A stretch of 64,000 bases of DNA, from the NCBI GenBank assembly GCA_964604165.1, contig CAZRYF010000007.1, positions 62,001-126,000 of the forward strand, read 5' to 3'. Positions 32,742 through 42,469 of the stretch are shown in pieces. Each line of letters starts with the position of its first letter. Within the stretch, counting starts at the first letter, position 1. The stretch comes from JAYZDK01 sp964604165. GTDB lineage: Bacteria > Myxococcota_A > UBA796 > CAJQPC01. A program made the position numbers and the translations under genes. Below the pieces are notes generated by a model. That model ran no database searches. It worked only from the letters and a program-made list of their open reading frames with translations, and was not told where the DNA came from.

Positions 32742-33388
32742 GGGGCCTGAACGAGGCCGCAAACCGGTACCGGAAGATCTCACGTTTCTCGGAGGGAATG
32801 GCCAGGGGCAAAATGAAGGGTGACCCGGTGTACCGGCGCATTCTTCCGCACCTGGAGTATGCCCATACCTTGCTGGATCTCGGCTGTGGCGAGGGGTACC
32901 TGCTCTCCCTTGCCCGATCCTGTTCTCCTTCCGTACGACTTCACGGAATCGATCACGACGAGGCCCGTCTTGACCTCGCCCGACAGGCATTGGAAGGAGA
33001 GTCGGACCTGACCTTGGAGGTGCAGGATCTGCAAACCGCTCCGCTTCCCACGGCAGATGTCATCACCTGTCTGGACGTGCTGCACTACCTGGCGCCAGCG
33101 CGTCAGGACCGGGTGATTGAACGGATGTGTGATGGCCTGGCCGAAGATGGCGTCCTCTTGATTCGCGACGGATGTTCCGATGGCGGCTGGAGAACTGTCC
33201 TCACCCAAGGCAGCGAACATCTCGCCCGGCTCGTGGGGCGCCACAAGGGGGATGGAATCCACTTTCGCCCCCGCCAGGCGATTGGGGATGTGCTGGAGCG
33301 CTGTGGGGTGGTGGTGTCCCTGGAGTCCTGCTCCGAGGGAACACCGTTCGCGAACCTGCTTTGGATTGCGCGAAGGTCCGGCCCATGA
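32738..33388 (+). CDS. Class I SAM-dependent methyltransferase
   Basis: 216 residues. SAM-binding motif I LLDLGCGEGYLLSLAR and the acidic IDHDEARL loop of motif II are clear; motif IV region reads ADVITCLDVLHYL. Probably O- or C-methylates the polyene head group (methyltransferases are common in aryl polyene loci). GTG start overlaps plsC (GTGA), and its stop overlaps the next ATG (ATGA), so the set is translationally coupled. Confidence 0.85.
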   Translation: MRGLNEAANRYRKISRFSEGMARGKMKGDPVYRRILPHLEYAHTLLDLGCGEGYLLSLARSCSPSVRLHGIDHDEARLDLARQALEGESDLTLEVQDLQTAPLPTADVITCLDVLHYLAPARQDRVIERMCDGLAEDGVLLIRDGCSDGGWRTVLTQGSEHLARLVGRHKGDGIHFRPRQAIGDVLERCGVVVSLESCSEGTPFANLLWIARRSGP

Positions 33389-34524
33389 GCGCCCACACCG
33401 AGATCGCCATCTCCCGGGTGGGAGCGACCTGTTCCGTCGGCGACACCGCCCCCGCGGTATTTGAGGCTCTCTGTGCTGGATCCCGGGGGATTTCCCCCGC
33501 CCCCTGGGAAGGGCGGGGCCCGGTCGGCTGCACGCTGGAATCGTCAGACTCCACCTTGAGCTCGGACCTTGCGATCCAGGTGGCCCGCGAGGCCACCGAG
33601 GGAGTGGACTTGCCCTCGGACATCGCGGTGGTGGGTGCGACCACAAGCGGCGACATGCGGGTGGGCGAAGAGGCCTGGTTTCAACAACACAAAGGACAGG
33701 CCCTCGCACGCCCCACGGACTTTCTCTGGAGACAGTTGGCCCATGGAATCACCCAGAGTGTCTGCCACCGCCTGGGCACCAAGGGCATTCGCCTGACCGT
33801 CTCCACCGCGTGTACTTCCGGTGCAGTGGCCATCGGCCTCGCCGCAGACCTCATTCGCACCGGCCGTGCTCCGGCAGCCCTGGCGGTGGGAACCGATGCC
33901 CTGTGCAAGCTGACCCTCCATGGCTTTGGGGCCCTCGGGGCCATGTCCCCTGAACCCGCCCGGCCATTCGATGTGGACCGCGCGGGCTTGAACCTCGGAG
34001 AGGGCGCCGCGGCCCTGTACCTCGAACCTGTGGACCTGGCGATCGCTGCGGGCCGCACACCCCTCGCGATTCTGGAGGGGGTCGGAAACACATCAGACGC
34101 CCACCGGCTGACAGCCCCTGATCCCTCCGGCGATGGGGCAAGGCGAGCGATGGAGGCTGCCCTTGGCGATCTCTCCAACGATGGGGTTTCCTATGTCTGT
34201 GCCCACGGGACCGCGACCCGTCTCAACGACGCCATGGAGCAGGCGGCGATTGGCTCGTCCCTTCCCGGCGCCAGTTTCTCCAGCATCAAGGGGGCGGTGG
34301 GTCACACCCTAGGCGCCGCCGGTGCACTGGAAGCCGTCGTGACTGTCCTCTCCCTGGTGGAGGGCCGAATGCCTCCCAACACCGGCTTCACAAAGGCCGA
34401 AGCAGGCACGGCTCCCCTCTCCAAGATGGCTCCCCTCCAGGGCGTGCGCGCGATGAGCGTCAACTTTGCTTTCGGTGGCCACAACACAGCCCTCTTGTTT
34501 CGCCGGTGGGAGCCGGAAGAGTGA
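33385..34524 (+). CDS. Beta-ketoacyl-ACP synthase (FabF/KS type)
   Basis: 379 residues with a full Cys-His-His triad plus Lys: C143 in STACTSG, H274 in CAHGTATRLND, K302, and H307 in KGAVGHTLGAAG. Condenses malonyl-ACP units during polyene elongation. The N-terminal part is shorter than FabF (about 410), with little of the usual dimer region. Starts in an ATGA overlap with the methyltransferase and ends in a TGATG overlap with the next gene. Confidence 0.9.
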   Translation: MSAHTEIAISRVGATCSVGDTAPAVFEALCAGSRGISPAPWEGRGPVGCTLESSDSTLSSDLAIQVAREATEGVDLPSDIAVVGATTSGDMRVGEEAWFQQHKGQALARPTDFLWRQLAHGITQSVCHRLGTKGIRLTVSTACTSGAVAIGLAADLIRTGRAPAALAVGTDALCKLTLHGFGALGAMSPEPARPFDVDRAGLNLGEGAAALYLEPVDLAIAAGRTPLAILEGVGNTSDAHRLTAPDPSGDGARRAMEAALGDLSNDGVSYVCAHGTATRLNDAMEQAAIGSSLPGASFSSIKGAVGHTLGAAGALEAVVTVLSLVEGRMPPNTGFTKAEAGTAPLSKMAPLQGVRAMSVNFAFGGHNTALLFRRWEPEE

Positions 34525-35348
34525 TGCGAATCACCGCCACGGCCACGCGCGTCTCTGAGGCAGGCGAAGACCGCTTCGCGCATGCCCCGGAGCCTTCCCG
34601 ACCTGAGGGGGCTCCTCCGGGGACCTGGCGCAGGATGAGCCGCCTCTCGCGGCTGGCGCTGGAGACCTCTTGGGGCCTCGTGGCCCACCGGGAGGATCGG
34701 AAGCACATGGGCCTCGTCTGGGGAACCCATTTCGGAGAGCTGGACCCCACCACGGTGCTTTTGGACCGCATGTCCGAGCGAGGGCTGGCGGCGGCCAGTC
34801 CGATGCACTTTCAAAACTCCGTGTACAACGCCCCGGCGGGCCATCTCTCCATTTCTCTGGACCTCAAAGGGCACTCTGAGACCGTAGCCGCGGGAGGCGT
34901 CACGGGTTTGGTGGCCCTGATGCGCGGACTCGACCTCGTCTCGCTCGGGGTTTGCTCCTCGGTTCTCGTGGTGGCGGGCGACACCCTCGGGCCGGCCCTT
35001 CAGCGATCCTTGAACCTCTTGAAGGCCCAGGGGCCCTTCGGTGAATCCGTGACTGCACTCCTGCTTGAGCCTTCTGGGACGGGGGTTCCCGTGCAGGTCC
35101 TTCAAGGCATGCCCAGGGAGCTGCCCCAACCCTGCCGTGCCCGCCAGCGCACCCTTCCCCTGGAGGCTCCTCTTACAGAAATCCCCGGGGCGACGGCACC
35201 CGAGGAATGTCATGGACTCAACCCGTGTCTGGACCTGGCCATGGTGGCACACCTGGCGGAAGGAAGGGGTGGATCGGTTGTGGGCCAGGACCATGGGATG
35301 ATCCTCACCGCCCTCGTAGGAAACAATGCATGCTCTCTCCTCTCCTGA
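34524..35348 (+). CDS. Ketosynthase-like chain-length factor, truncated fold
   Basis: 274 residues. It contains QNSVYNAPAGHLSI, matching the N-terminal half of small ketosynthase-like (PF13723-type) proteins that accompany ketosynthases in aryl polyene loci. There is no C-terminal domain with the two catalytic His, and no TACSS-like Cys at the expected place (SETVAAGG instead). It is probably the inactive partner in a KS heterodimer. ATG at 34524 overlaps the preceding stop by one base. Confidence 0.7.
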   Translation: MRITATATRVSEAGEDRFAHAPEPSRPEGAPPGTWRRMSRLSRLALETSWGLVAHREDRKHMGLVWGTHFGELDPTTVLLDRMSERGLAAASPMHFQNSVYNAPAGHLSISLDLKGHSETVAAGGVTGLVALMRGLDLVSLGVCSSVLVVAGDTLGPALQRSLNLLKAQGPFGESVTALLLEPSGTGVPVQVLQGMPRELPQPCRARQRTLPLEAPLTEIPGATAPEECHGLNPCLDLAMVAHLAEGRGGSVVGQDHGMILTALVGNNACSLLS

Positions 35349-37936
35349 CTTTCTGGATCTCCTTGACCGCCTGGGCCCAGGAGCCGCCCGTTCTCCTCAA
35401 GGATGTGGTGCCCGAGTATCCGGCGGAAGCCAGAGATCAGGGGCTTCAAGGGGATGTGGTGGTGCTAATCACAGTCCTCGAGGACGGCACGGTCGGCGAC
35501 ACGGAGGTGGTGCAAGGAGCGGGCACACTCCTTGACCTGGTCTCTCAGGATGCCGCACGACAGCTTCTTTTTGAGCCGGCCATGTTGGAGGGCAGGGCCG
35601 TGGTTGTGCAGCTTCACTACCGTTTTCACTTCGATCTCGGAATCGCCGACGAACAGGGCACTGCGGTCCCCGGCAGTCTGCACGGCCTGGTGACAGATGC
35701 GGATGGACTACCGGTTCCGGGAGCCAAGGTGACAGTGGCGCCCCTCGGGCCAGAGGGGGCCGTGGCCACTGCCGAGCCGCTGGACCTTGAGAGCCGACCC
35801 GACGGCAGCTTTCGCGCAACTTTTCTCCCCTCAGGCCGCTATCTCGTGCGCACGGAGCACCCGGCCTTCTCCGCCTCAGAGGTAGAGATTGAGATCCGGG
35901 CGGGCGAGAACCTCCAGCGCCAGTTCATTCTCCTGGGCGTCAGCGCACAAGAGATTGTGGTCACCTACCAGCAGCAGACCTGGCGGGAGGTGAAGCGCGG
36001 CCCATTGGAGGCCAATGCCGGGACCGTGACCGGCAGCTACACCCTGACCCGACGGGACGTGGAATCGAGTCCCGGGGCCCTTGAGGACGTGTCTCGCGCC
36101 GTGCACTCGCTGCCCGGGGTCGCCGCCGACACGGACATGCTCTCCACCTTTCATGCCCGCGGGGGGGAGACCCGGGACGTGGTCTTTCTTCTGGACCGCG
36201 TGCCACTGGACAATCCCTTTCACCTGGCTGGCTTCAACAGCCTGTTCAACCCGGACATGATCTCCAGCGTTCAATACTTCGCAGGGGCAGCGCCAGCGTC
36301 GGTCCCTTCGGGCACCTCTGCGGTGTTGTCCGTGGAGAGTTGGGATGGGACCCCGCGCCAGGAGAGCAGCGAAATGGACGGGGCCCTGGACATTTCAGCG
36401 TCGAGTCTTCGAGCGCTGGTAATGGGTCCAGTGGGCGAGGACATCACGGTGGCTCTCGCTGTGCGCCGCTCCTACCTGGAGTCCTATTTCCAGGTCATGA
36501 AGTGGGCGAACCTGCTGGACACGGCGTTCTCCGCCCCTGAGTTCTCCGAGGTCTCCGCCCGCGTCGCCTGGCGGCCGACAGAACGCCAGCGATGGATGGC
36601 CTCTATCCTTCGCGCGGGCGACTCCCTTGGAATCGTGGATTCAGAGGATGACAGCGCCCTCTCGTTCGATGCCACCTTTGAGTTGGACAACCGAATGACC
36701 ATGACCACCCTGGACCACCGTCTCCAGTGGGATGCGGACACAACCTGGCAGACCACGGGTGCATGGATCCGGGACGACTCCTTTGTGCTTCGGGACTTGG
36801 GGGGGGAGTTCCAGCAACAAGCAGTCTCCCGCACGGCCTTTGCCCGCACCGACCTGGTGGCCACCCGCGGAAGGCACGCTTTGGGAGCTGGGGTGGACAC
36901 CCGCTGGCGAGACGTCACCGTCGGGGGCCAGGTGGAGGACCGCCGCACACATCCCACCTGGTACAACGCACCGTTGGCCGAGTATGAGTCCGCGGTGTTG
37001 GACCTGGACACCCGCAAGACCTGGTCCGACGCCGCAGTCTGGGCCGAGGACGAGTGGCAAGGCCCCCTGAGAGTCCGCGGTGGGGCCCGGGCCACCTTCA
37101 GCGGGGCCACCCACCAGTGGCTGCTTTCCCCGCGGGCCGGCATCTCCCTTCCGCTTCCAACGGGCACGATTCCGAAGGCCAGCGCCGGGGTGTACCACAC
37201 GGTTCTCCAAGACCCACTGCTGTACGACCCGATCCTTGGGAATCCTGACCTCAAGGCCGAGGAGGGGAAGCACCTGGTGGTGGGGATGGACCAGGCCTTT
37301 CCGCTTCCAGGAGAGGAAGGCGGGGGGCTCCTCCGGGTGGAGGCCTACACCATCCGGTTGGACCAGTTGGTAGTGAATCCTGACACGGAGGCAGGAGTTG
37401 ACGGTCTTGCCTTTGCCAACGACGGCACCGGCACCAACCGCGGCGTGGATATGCTTTTGGCCGGCAAGTCCGGCAGGTTTCGGGGCACTGTGACCTGGTC
37501 CGTCCTGGAAGCACTGCGAAAGAACCCCCTGAACCGGCAGTTCGCGACGGAATACGCACCGGCCCAAGACCAGCGACACACCGTGGGAACCACGCTGGAG
37601 TACCAGCTGACTCCCTACTGGCGTACCACGGTGCGCTACGCGTACCACACGGGTCGACCTGTTTCTGCGATCTCACAAAGCGCCGTCAGCGAAGGTTTTT
37701 TGCTGGACTGCGTCAACTGCGAGCGCCTGGGCCCCACCCACAATGCGGACCTCCGTGGTGAGTGGCGAAAGGCCATGCGAAACTACCGACTCTCGGTGTA
37801 CGGGGAGATTCTCAACGTCACAAATGCCAAGAGCGACTTCATTCCCCTGGTCGCCATGGAGGACGGCGAACGCAAGGACGGTATGCTGACGCACCTTCCC
37901 CTGCGCCCCTTCCTCGGTGTGAGAGCGGATTTCTAG
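35330..37936 (+). CDS. TonB-dependent receptor with an N-terminal TonB-like domain
   Basis: 868 residues. Signal peptide MLSPLLTFWISLTAWAQ is followed by a TonB C-terminal-like domain (residues about 22-110: PEYPAEARDQGLQGDVV and LLFEPAMLEGRAVVVQL). A carboxypeptidase-regulatory domain comes next (LVTDADGLPVPGAKVTV), then the plug (VFLLDRVPLDNPFHLAGFNS) and a 22-strand-like barrel ending in Phe. ATG at 35330 overlaps the previous gene by 19 bp. Fusing a TonB-like domain to its own receptor is unusual. It lies inside the polyene locus, so it may import or export a related lipid or cofactor (inference). Confidence 0.85.
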   Translation: MLSPLLTFWISLTAWAQEPPVLLKDVVPEYPAEARDQGLQGDVVVLITVLEDGTVGDTEVVQGAGTLLDLVSQDAARQLLFEPAMLEGRAVVVQLHYRFHFDLGIADEQGTAVPGSLHGLVTDADGLPVPGAKVTVAPLGPEGAVATAEPLDLESRPDGSFRATFLPSGRYLVRTEHPAFSASEVEIEIRAGENLQRQFILLGVSAQEIVVTYQQQTWREVKRGPLEANAGTVTGSYTLTRRDVESSPGALEDVSRAVHSLPGVAADTDMLSTFHARGGETRDVVFLLDRVPLDNPFHLAGFNSLFNPDMISSVQYFAGAAPASVPSGTSAVLSVESWDGTPRQESSEMDGALDISASSLRALVMGPVGEDITVALAVRRSYLESYFQVMKWANLLDTAFSAPEFSEVSARVAWRPTERQRWMASILRAGDSLGIVDSEDDSALSFDATFELDNRMTMTTLDHRLQWDADTTWQTTGAWIRDDSFVLRDLGGEFQQQAVSRTAFARTDLVATRGRHALGAGVDTRWRDVTVGGQVEDRRTHPTWYNAPLAEYESAVLDLDTRKTWSDAAVWAEDEWQGPLRVRGGARATFSGATHQWLLSPRAGISLPLPTGTIPKASAGVYHTVLQDPLLYDPILGNPDLKAEEGKHLVVGMDQAFPLPGEEGGGLLRVEAYTIRLDQLVVNPDTEAGVDGLAFANDGTGTNRGVDMLLAGKSGRFRGTVTWSVLEALRKNPLNRQFATEYAPAQDQRHTVGTTLEYQLTPYWRTTVRYAYHTGRPVSAISQSAVSEGFLLDCVNCERLGPTHNADLRGEWRKAMRNYRLSVYGEILNVTNAKSDFIPLVAMEDGERKDGMLTHLPLRPFLGVRADF

Positions 37937-37989
37937 GGTCGTTGCCCACTCAAAGGTGCTGCGATAGTTCCCGCTCCCCGGAGGAACCC

Positions 37990-38253
37990 ATGGCCGATGT
38001 CCTGAAGAACCAACTCAAGGAGCTCATCGTCAGCGCCCTGATGATTGAAGACCTCGCTCCCGCCGACATCGAGAATGCAGCACCGTTGTTTGGAGAGGGT
38101 CTGGGCCTGGACTCGGTGGATGCCCTGGAGCTGGCTATGGAGATCGAGCGCGTTTTTGGCGTGACCCTCCCAGAAGCCGAGGAGTCCCGGGAGATCTTCA
38201 ACTCTGTGGATACCCTCGCGGCCCACATTGCGGAGAACCAGCCAAGCGCTTGA
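37990..38253 (+). CDS. Acyl carrier protein 1
   Basis: 87 residues, four-helix ACP with phosphopantetheine Ser42 in GLGLDSVDALEL. Strong GGAGGA precedes the ATG. It follows the receptor by 53 bp and ends 2 bp from the convergent DUF2062 gene. Likely the carrier for one phase of polyene assembly; a second ACP lies at 46413. Confidence 0.93.
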   Translation: MADVLKNQLKELIVSALMIEDLAPADIENAAPLFGEGLGLDSVDALELAMEIERVFGVTLPEAEESREIFNSVDTLAAHIAENQPSA

Positions 38254-38255
38254 GG

Positions 38256-38705
38256 TCAGCTTCTTTCAGCGCGACGCCTGCAGAACCAGTACACAGCGGG
38301 TCCGCCAATGACGGCGAGAACCACGCCAAGCAAGACGCTTCCAAAGAGGCAGGACAAGAACAAGTCCGGCAAGCTCCTGGTCAAGAGGCTCGCCTGGTCA
38401 CTGAACTCGCGGGCTCCCTCCATGTCCAGGGATCTCACATGGCCAAAACGCAGCCACTCGCCAAGGAGAATTTCCACGGCGATGATCAGGGGGGCCAGAA
38501 GCGGATTGGAGATGTTTGCTGCAAGGTACACGGTCGCTTTGTTCAGCTTGAGGAGCCAGGCAAGAGCGATGCACATGGGCAGGTGGAGCCCGTAGAAGGG
38601 CAGGCAGCCCAGGAAGAATCCGAGGGACACCGCCCAGCCCATGCGCACCGGGGAGGTGTGTTCCTCCAGGAGGTGTTGAACCAGCCCTTTCAAGGTGTGA
38701 CGCAT
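38256..38705 (-). CDS. DUF2062 membrane protein
   Basis: 149 residues with three to four hydrophobic segments and the DUF2062 signature MGWAVSLGFFLGCLPFYGLH and NISNPLLAPL. Its function is unknown, but DUF2062 proteins often sit next to lipid or glycan transfer genes. It is inverted within the otherwise plus-strand polyene genes and divergent from the polysaccharide deacetylase (44 bp between starts). Confidence 0.85.
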   Translation of the reverse strand: MRHTLKGLVQHLLEEHTSPVRMGWAVSLGFFLGCLPFYGLHLPMCIALAWLLKLNKATVYLAANISNPLLAPLIIAVEILLGEWLRFGHVRSLDMEGAREFSDQASLLTRSLPDLFLSCLFGSVLLGVVLAVIGGPAVYWFCRRRAERS

Positions 38706-38749
38706 GGGGTGCCTGGGACGAGTTTGCTCTGCGGGGTATAGCGGATTTG

Positions 38750-39529
38750 ATGTCCCGAGAGAAGCACTGGATTGTAGCCCTTTGTGGGACCAGCACCCTG
38801 CTGTTCGGGGCGGCCGTCTTGACAGCACAAGCGCCGTACTCTCTCCCTGGAGAGCCCAGGGTGTGGGCCCTGTTCTGGCTGGCTTCCCTGGTCTTGGCTC
38901 TTCTGTCGCCGGTTTTGCGGCCAGGCACCCAGGTGCTAGGCCCCGTCTGGGTTCGGGGCAAGAGGGACAGCAAGGCTGTCGCTCTGACATTTGATGATGG
39001 ACCGGACCCCCTCTCCACCCCCCGCATTCTGGCGGCCTTGCGAGAGGCGGGAGCGTCTGCGACCTTCTTTGTGCTCTTGGACCGTGCCCGTGCCCATCCC
39101 GAGATGTTGAAGGACATGGCCAAGGACCAGGAAATCGCGCTCCACGGAGAAGACCACGACCCACTCCTCGCCTTCCGGGGGCGGAAGCGAATCCGGCGGA
39201 TGCTGCAGGAGAGTCAAGCCTGGCTGCAGGAGTCCACGGGACAGGATGTCCGCTGGTACCGGCCCCCATTCGGCGTGTACCCGTTGCCCATTGCATGGGC
39301 TGTGCATGGCACATCTTTGGCCACCGCCTGGTGTACCCGACGCACGTTGGATGGATCTCTTCCAGGGGTAGAGAGGCTGAGAAGGATCTGCCGCAGGGCG
39401 GGCGCAGGGGAGATTGTCCTTCTCCACGAGGGACCCCGGGCAGCGGTGGAGGCCCTTCCGGACATTCTGGCGGATCTGAAGAAACGGGGGCTTCGTTGCG
39501 CCACCGTGGGAGAGGTCCTCTCCCCATGA
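38750..39529 (+). CDS. Polysaccharide deacetylase family protein (NodB fold)
   Basis: 259 residues. Two N-terminal transmembrane helices anchor a NodB domain with TFDDGPD, HGEDHD (metal His pair) and RPPFGVY. It would remove N- or O-acetyl groups from a carbohydrate at the membrane. ATG 38750 is taken instead of a TTG one codon upstream. Its stop overlaps the next ketosynthase gene (ATGA), tying it to the locus, perhaps to process the sugar carried by the polyene. Confidence 0.85.
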   Translation: MSREKHWIVALCGTSTLLFGAAVLTAQAPYSLPGEPRVWALFWLASLVLALLSPVLRPGTQVLGPVWVRGKRDSKAVALTFDDGPDPLSTPRILAALREAGASATFFVLLDRARAHPEMLKDMAKDQEIALHGEDHDPLLAFRGRKRIRRMLQESQAWLQESTGQDVRWYRPPFGVYPLPIAWAVHGTSLATAWCTRRTLDGSLPGVERLRRICRRAGAGEIVLLHEGPRAAVEALPDILADLKKRGLRCATVGEVLSP

Positions 39530-41214
39530 GGATGGGCATCACCGGTTCGACTTCCTGGACTTCGGCGGGCCGAGGAACAGATGCCCTCTGGGAGCTCCTT
39601 TCCACGGGAGAGACGGCCTTTCACCACGATCCCCCCTACCCCACCGAGGGCCTCTCACAGCCAAGAGGGGGCTTTGTGCCGGGCTTGGATCGGGCTCGGC
39701 CGGCGGAGACCCTCCTGGAAGGGGTCGTGGCGGATGTGTTGAAGCAGTCAGCATTGTCTCCTGGCACGTCTCGGGTGGGCCTTGTGGTGGGAACGTCCAG
39801 CGGAAACATCAGTGGACCCTTTGAGGCGTGGCACAGACGGCGCCTGGAAGGCGAACCGGAGGAGGCTGAGGGCTGCTCACGGGCCACGCCCACCGAGGTT
39901 ATCGCCCGCCGATTTGGGTTTTCCGGGCCGGTATCCACCCTGTCCGTGGCCTGTGCCTCTGGAACAGCAGCCTTCGCGATAGCGCTCGGTTGGCTTCAGG
40001 ACGATCTCGCCGATGCCGTGGTGGTGTGTGGTCTGGATGCTCTTTCCCTGTACATTCACGCGGGGTTTTCCGGTCTTGGGGCCCTTGCCAGCGATACGCC
40101 GCGGCCTTTTCACCCGGACCGGGATGGTCTCATTCTTGGAGAAGGAGCGGCCGCGCTGGTGGTCGAGCCCTGGGGCTCGGCGTGTACAGTTGCTCCCTTC
40201 CTCGCCGAGGTGGGAGGCGTCGGTTTGTCCACAGATGCTGTCCATCTGACTGCTCCCGATCGAACCGGCAACGGGGCAGCTCGCTCCATGCGCCAGGCCT
40301 TGGAAACCACGTCCGTTGCAGCCAAGGATGTCGACACTGTCTCCATGCATGGGACCGGCACCGTCTTCAACGACGCGATGGAGGCCCACGCCCTCCAGCA
40401 GATCTTCGGGGCCATCGAGGTCGCATCCCACGGTATCAAGCACTCCATCGGGCACACCCTGGGCGCTGCGGGAGCGGTGGAGGCTGCGGTGGTGGTGGAA
40501 GCCATCGTGAGAGGCGAACGCCCCCCCGGACCCGCAGTGGTTGCTGAAGATCTTCCCTTGCCCTCACCGCCATCCCTGGAGGCTCCCGTTCGGCTGGCCC
40601 TGTCCACCAGCTCGGCCTTTGGGGGGGTCAACAGCGCTGTGGTGTTGGGCGCGCCGGGGATTCTTCCCGCACGCCCGGCGCAGAGCGCGGACGTTGTTTG
40701 CATCTCCAGGATTGAGCGAGAGTGGCCCCCCGGACCCCTGCCCTGGCGGGACGAGTGGCCCGGCACGCCGGACCGAATACGCCGGGTGAACCGATATGTG
40801 AGAACGGGACTTCTCGCTCTCTACAGCCTGATCGAGACGCTGGAGACACCCCTGCCCCCCTCTTGTGGCATCGTGCTGGCGTCTACCTCCAATTGCCTGG
40901 AAACGGACCTCCGCTACCACGCGCGATTGGTGGAACGGGGTGCGGCACGCGCTTCTCGCCTGGACTTTGCGGCCACCATTCCCGGGGCCCCCCTGGCCGA
41001 GGCTTCCATCCTGTGGAATCTTCAGGGGCCCTGCATTGCCCTTGTGGAGCCCATGGAGAATGCAGAGGAGGAGGCATCTCGCTTGCTGCGGTGGGGTCGA
41101 GCATCCATGATTTTGGCCCTGGGCCTGGAGGCGCCCGGGCCAGATCAACCGGCGAAGGCCAACGTGGCGCTCCTCTCCGCCAAGCAAGGAGCCCGGGCCA
41201 TCGAACCACGATAG
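39526..41214 (+). CDS. Ketosynthase fused to a ketosynthase-like chain-length factor domain
   Basis: 562 residues. Residues 1-385 are a KS with C143 (VACASG), H275 (MHGTGTVFND), K305 and H310 (IGHTLGAAGA). Residues about 395-562 (YVRTGLLALYSLIETL, CGIVLASTSNCLETDL) resemble the N-terminal half of a second KS. At the Cys position it reads GPCIALVEPMEN, without a TACSS-type nucleophile site and without catalytic His. So the active KS and its inactive partner domain are in one chain. ATG overlaps the deacetylase stop. Confidence 0.85.
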   Translation: MRMGITGSTSWTSAGRGTDALWELLSTGETAFHHDPPYPTEGLSQPRGGFVPGLDRARPAETLLEGVVADVLKQSALSPGTSRVGLVVGTSSGNISGPFEAWHRRRLEGEPEEAEGCSRATPTEVIARRFGFSGPVSTLSVACASGTAAFAIALGWLQDDLADAVVVCGLDALSLYIHAGFSGLGALASDTPRPFHPDRDGLILGEGAAALVVEPWGSACTVAPFLAEVGGVGLSTDAVHLTAPDRTGNGAARSMRQALETTSVAAKDVDTVSMHGTGTVFNDAMEAHALQQIFGAIEVASHGIKHSIGHTLGAAGAVEAAVVVEAIVRGERPPGPAVVAEDLPLPSPPSLEAPVRLALSTSSAFGGVNSAVVLGAPGILPARPAQSADVVCISRIEREWPPGPLPWRDEWPGTPDRIRRVNRYVRTGLLALYSLIETLETPLPPSCGIVLASTSNCLETDLRYHARLVERGAARASRLDFAATIPGAPLAEASILWNLQGPCIALVEPMENAEEEASRLLRWGRASMILALGLEAPGPDQPAKANVALLSAKQGARAIEPR

Positions 41215-41239
41215 AGCCAATCTTCACCCCGAGGGGATA

Positions 41240-42469
41240 ATGGAGCCGGTTGTCGTCACTGGAATAGGACTGGTCTCAAGCCTGGGCTTGACCCTCCCTG
41301 ATGCCACAGAGTCCCTTCGCCGCGGCAGAAGCGGAATCGTCCGCTGTGAGGAGAGACAGAAGCTGGGATTTCGGTCCCCTCTCACCGGTCGTCTCAACGG
41401 GTTTGACCCCCGCAGTCGCCTGTCTCGCAAGGAGCGACGCTCCATGGGCGAGCCCGCTTTGTATGCGGCCCACGCAGCCCTGGAGGCCCTGGACGATGCA
41501 GCCCTGGATCGGGACACCATCCGAGGTCCCGAGACCGGGGTCATTCTTGGGAACGACTCAGTCTGCACCTCGGCCTTCCGGGTCAATGAACAGACTCTCC
41601 AGGACGGCACCACGCGAAATCTGGGCGCCTCCGCGGTGGTGGAGTGTATGAACTCCTCCCCCAGCATCAATCTCTCGGTGTTGTTGGGGTCTCAGGGGGC
41701 CTGCTGGACGCTCTCCGCTGCCTGCGCCTCCGGCTCTCATGCCATCGGCCAGGCCTGGGCATTGTTGGCCACGGGGCAACAGTCCGTGGTCCTCGCCGGC
41801 GGCACCCAAGAGCTGGACTGGCCTGGCATGGCTGGCTTTGACGGTCTTGGGGTGTTCTCCATGCATGACGGTGAGCCAGAGGATTCCGTGCGCCCGTTTT
41901 CCGCGGACCGGGACGGACTGGTGCCCAGTGGCGGTGCAGCGGTCCTGGTATTGGAGACAGCCGCTCACGCGCGAGCCCGGGGGGCAAGAATCCGCGCGGA
42001 GGTCTTGTCCTACGCATTCACCTCGGATGGCCACCACGTGACCAGTCCCGCGGGCGATGGGGCAGCGCGGTGCATTCAGATGGCCCTTGACCGCGCCGGA
42101 CTGGCGCCACAGGAGATCGAATACGTGAACGCCCACGCCGCAGGGACGCCCGTGGGGGATGGAATCGAAGGCCGGGCACTGATGAAGGTCTTTGGAACCG
42201 AGGGCCCGCCGGTCTCCTCCACCAAGAGCATGACCGGGCACGAGTGCTGGATGGCGGGGGCCTCAGAAGCTGCGTACTCCCTTCTCATGGCAGATGGCGG
42301 TTTTATCGCGCCCAACCGGAACTTCACCGGAGCGGACGAGGGCCTGGAGGCCCTGGATGTGGTGCAGACCACCCGAAACACCCGACCGCGCACCATTCTC
42401 TCCAACTCCTTTGGATTTGGCGGGACCAATGCCTGCCTCGTTTTGCAGGCGGAGCCTTCCCATGTCTGA
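41240..42469 (+). CDS. Beta-ketoacyl-ACP synthase (FabB/FabF type)
   Basis: 409 residues, full-length KS: C162 (AACASGSH), H299 (NAHAAGTPVGD), K329 and H334 (SMTGHECWMAGASE). The HATGTP loop reads HAAGTP, as seen in FabB-like enzymes. Begins PVVVTGIGLVSSLG, a normal start. Overlaps the FabZ-like gene by 8 bp. In the polyene locus it probably handles early or late elongation steps. Confidence 0.92.
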   Translation: MEPVVVTGIGLVSSLGLTLPDATESLRRGRSGIVRCEERQKLGFRSPLTGRLNGFDPRSRLSRKERRSMGEPALYAAHAALEALDDAALDRDTIRGPETGVILGNDSVCTSAFRVNEQTLQDGTTRNLGASAVVECMNSSPSINLSVLLGSQGACWTLSAACASGSHAIGQAWALLATGQQSVVLAGGTQELDWPGMAGFDGLGVFSMHDGEPEDSVRPFSADRDGLVPSGGAAVLVLETAAHARARGARIRAEVLSYAFTSDGHHVTSPAGDGAARCIQMALDRAGLAPQEIEYVNAHAAGTPVGDGIEGRALMKVFGTEGPPVSSTKSMTGHECWMAGASEAAYSLLMADGGFIAPNRNFTGADEGLEALDVVQTTRNTRPRTILSNSFGFGGTNACLVLQAEPSHV

